Source of the DNA: Litorivicinus sp.
Lineage (GTDB): Bacteria > Pseudomonadota > Gammaproteobacteria > Pseudomonadales > Litorivicinaceae
NCBI GenBank assembly: GCA_018402605.1
Contig: JAGYIK010000064.1
Span: 1 to 6,491 of the forward strand
Reading direction: 5' to 3'
DNA length: 6,491 nt
This document shows positions 5,296-6,491 of this stretch, one piece after another; within the stretch, counting starts at the first letter, position 1, and each line of letters begins with the position of its first letter. A model generated the notes under the pieces. It was not told the origin of the DNA. It ran no database searches and worked only from the letters and a program-made list of their open reading frames with translations. A program made the translations under genes and the position numbers.

Positions 5296-6491
5296 CAGGT
5301 GAGCCGCAATGGGGTCACGGGCGCTTCTTGCCGGGCCAGTGGCTTGGCGAAGATGAGCTGAGCCAGTCCGAGTTGGCGCTCGGTGAATCCACCCTCGCAA
5401 TAGGCCAAATAGAATTCCCACATCCGACAAAAGCGCTCGTCATAGCCCAGCCCTTTGATCTTCTCGCGCTCCGCATTAAAGCGCTTGCGCCATTCCGCGA
5501 GCGTCCGAGCATAATGACTTGCAAAGTCTTCGAGATGCAGCAGGCGGAGATCAGACGCACGACCGACCGACTGCATGATGCTCCCGATGGATGGTAAAAA
5601 GCCGCCGGGGAAGATATATCGCTTGATAAAGTCGACGCTTTTGACTGCGATTTGGTAGCGTTGCTCGACGATGGTGATCGCCTGAATAAGCGCAATCCCG
5701 TTTGGTTTCAGTCGGTTAGAGAGCGTATTGATATAGGTATCGAGGTAGTGATGCCCGACAGCCTCGATCATTTCGATCGACACCAACTTGTCGTACTGCC
5801 CTGTAAGATCCCGGTAATCTTGCTTCAATAGCGTGATTTTATCACCCAATCCTTCCCTCAATACGAGTGCTGAAGCATGCTCAAATTGTTCTTCTGAGAT
5901 GGTGGTGGTGGTGACTCGACATCCATAGTGCTTCGCCGCGTGGACCGCAAAACCACCCCAGCCGGTGCCGATTTCCAGAACATGATCGCTCTCGGTGAGA
6001 TGCAATTTTCGGCAAATATGGTCGAGCTTTTCTGTGGACGCGCGATGCAGATCCGCGTTATCGGCGGTGAACAGTGCAGATGAGTACATCAGGGTGGGGT
6101 CAAGAAAGGTTTCAAAGAGTTTATTGCCGAGATCGTAATGCGCTTCGATATTTTTCTTGGACCCTTTGACAGTATTCTTATTCAACCAATGCAGGCCCCG
6201 CAGAATAAGACGGAACACGCCGGCCGCACCGCGCTCCATTTGATCGGTCAAATGCCCATTGGCGACAAAGAGACGAGTCACTTGTTCCAAGGATGGGGTG
6301 GTCCAGTAACCGGCCATAAAGGCCTCGCCTGATCCAACGGAGCCCCGAAATGCGACATCAGACCAAACCTCCGGTTGCAGCACCATGACCTGCGCATCGG
6401 GGCCGATCTCATCGCCTTCAAAGCAATAGGTGTTCTCGCCATCGATGATGGTCAGTCTGCCATATCGGATATCCGTAAATGCTTTCAGGAG
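5295..6491 (-). CDS. Cyclopropane-fatty-acyl-phospholipid synthase-like SAM methyltransferase (partial, N-terminus off the right edge)
   Basis: Family members transfer a methyl or methylene group from SAM to the double bond of unsaturated acyl chains in membrane phospholipids. The 398 visible residues cover nearly the whole protein (usual length about 400-425); the frame is open to base 6491, so the start lies outside. The N-terminal domain includes GRLTIIDG and GSVGSGEAFMAGYW. Then come HYDLGN (fragment residues 118-123), YSSALF (136-141), the SAM loop VLEIGTGWGGF (171-181), SIEMIEAVG, the segment LIQAIT and RYIFPGG. Compared with E. coli Cfa, the catalytic-site Glu239 (fragment 243), Ile268 (272) and Tyr317 (327) equivalents are kept, but Cys139 is Ser (138) and His266 is Gln (270). 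I recall these changes in the cfa-like genes of the FAD-oxidoreductase/DUF1365/DUF2878 cluster, so this is probably that paralogue rather than housekeeping cfa. The product could be a cyclopropane, a methylated acyl chain or a furan fatty acid precursor. It is coupled to DUF2878 by TGATG. Confidence 0.9.
   Translation of the reverse strand, partial: LLKAFTDIRYGRLTIIDGENTYCFEGDEIGPDAQVMVLQPEVWSDVAFRGSVGSGEAFMAGYWTTPSLEQVTRLFVANGHLTDQMERGAAGVFRLILRGLHWLNKNTVKGSKKNIEAHYDLGNKLFETFLDPTLMYSSALFTADNADLHRASTEKLDHICRKLHLTESDHVLEIGTGWGGFAVHAAKHYGCRVTTTTISEEQFEHASALVLREGLGDKITLLKQDYRDLTGQYDKLVSIEMIEAVGHHYLDTYINTLSNRLKPNGIALIQAITIVEQRYQIAVKSVDFIKRYIFPGGFLPSIGSIMQSVGRASDLRLLHLEDFASHYARTLAEWRKRFNAEREKIKGLGYDERFCRMWEFYLAYCEGGFTERQLGLAQLIFAKPLARQEAPVTPLRLT

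Noticed and set aside
4885..5361. A 158-residue plus-strand open frame antisense to DUF2878
   Set aside because: It is a polar composition mirroring the hydrophobic codons of the real gene on the minus strand, with no family resemblance and no ribosome site evident.
5296..5430. An upstream start giving DUF2878 a 45-residue N-terminal extension
   Set aside because: The extra residues are low in hydrophobicity, lie entirely in the cfa-like coding region and are not family-like. The TGATG coupling at 5295 fits better.
5897..5913. GGT triplet repeat as a phase-variable microsatellite
   Set aside because: It encodes a Thr run (VTTTTISEEQ) at a normal position in the methyltransferase fold; four triplets are too few and would not shift the frame.
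6384..6386. ATG here as the start of the cfa-like gene
   Set aside because: The same frame continues upstream to the window edge with N-terminal family sequence (GRLTIIDG), so the true start lies beyond 6491.
1..6491. Genome-wide reassignment of TAG to an amino acid
   Set aside because: rmf ends at TAG exactly where the RMF family ends, while the other stops are TAA or TGA. One internal TAG is not enough to claim recoding.

Overview
The window looks like a chromosomal segment of a gammaproteobacterium. The evidence is a class 2 (quinone-linked) PyrD, a fused RlmKL-type 23S rRNA methyltransferase, and a ribosome modulation factor (RMF) gene lying between them. From memory, Pseudomonas and relatives have the same pyrD-rmf-rlmL neighbourhood. 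RMF carries the longer C-terminal tail (ending GLTGVSGIH...) that I associate with Pseudomonas-like and marine gammaproteobacteria rather than the shorter E. coli form. I cannot name the genus. No mobile element, CRISPR array, tRNA or rRNA is visible, and this is mostly core-genome territory.

Layout. (1) 1-1298, plus strand: the C-terminal part of the very large NAD-specific glutamate dehydrogenase, entering from the left edge and broken by one in-frame amber codon at 306-308, with no frame change. (2) 1299-1354: a short gap with a GNRA-type hairpin and a TATACT box before pyrD. (3) 1355-2353, plus: pyrD. (4) 2354-2407: a convergent gap containing a perfect 10-bp hairpin. (5) 2408-2617, minus: rmf, with a near-ideal Shine-Dalgarno. 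(6) 2618-2687: a 70-bp divergent gap holding the rmf leader, an inverted repeat and whatever starts rlmL. (7) 2688-4847, plus: rlmL. (8) 4807-5295, minus: a DUF2878 membrane protein whose 3' end overlaps the rlmL 3' end by 41 bp. (9) 5295 to the right edge, minus: a cyclopropane-fatty-acid-synthase-like methyltransferase, translationally coupled to DUF2878 through a TGATG stop/start overlap.

How the genes relate. PyrD (pyrimidine synthesis), RlmL (23S rRNA methylation) and RMF (100S ribosome hibernation) form a growth and translation block. The cfa-like/DUF2878 pair on the opposite strand is a separate membrane-lipid unit, probably the downstream end of the widespread FAD-oxidoreductase/DUF1365/cfa-like/DUF2878 cluster, whose other members would lie beyond the right edge. 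The CFA-like protein keeps the SAM fold but differs from E. coli Cfa at two active-site positions (Cys to Ser, His to Gln). It may therefore perform fatty-acid methylation other than plain cyclopropanation.

The observations most worth checking are the lone amber codon in the glutamate dehydrogenase, the altered active site of the CFA-like enzyme, the inverted repeat abutting the rmf Shine-Dalgarno, and a T8 slippage-prone tract near the DUF2878 3' end where one extra T would create an immediate stop. I found no clearly new multi-gene system here.
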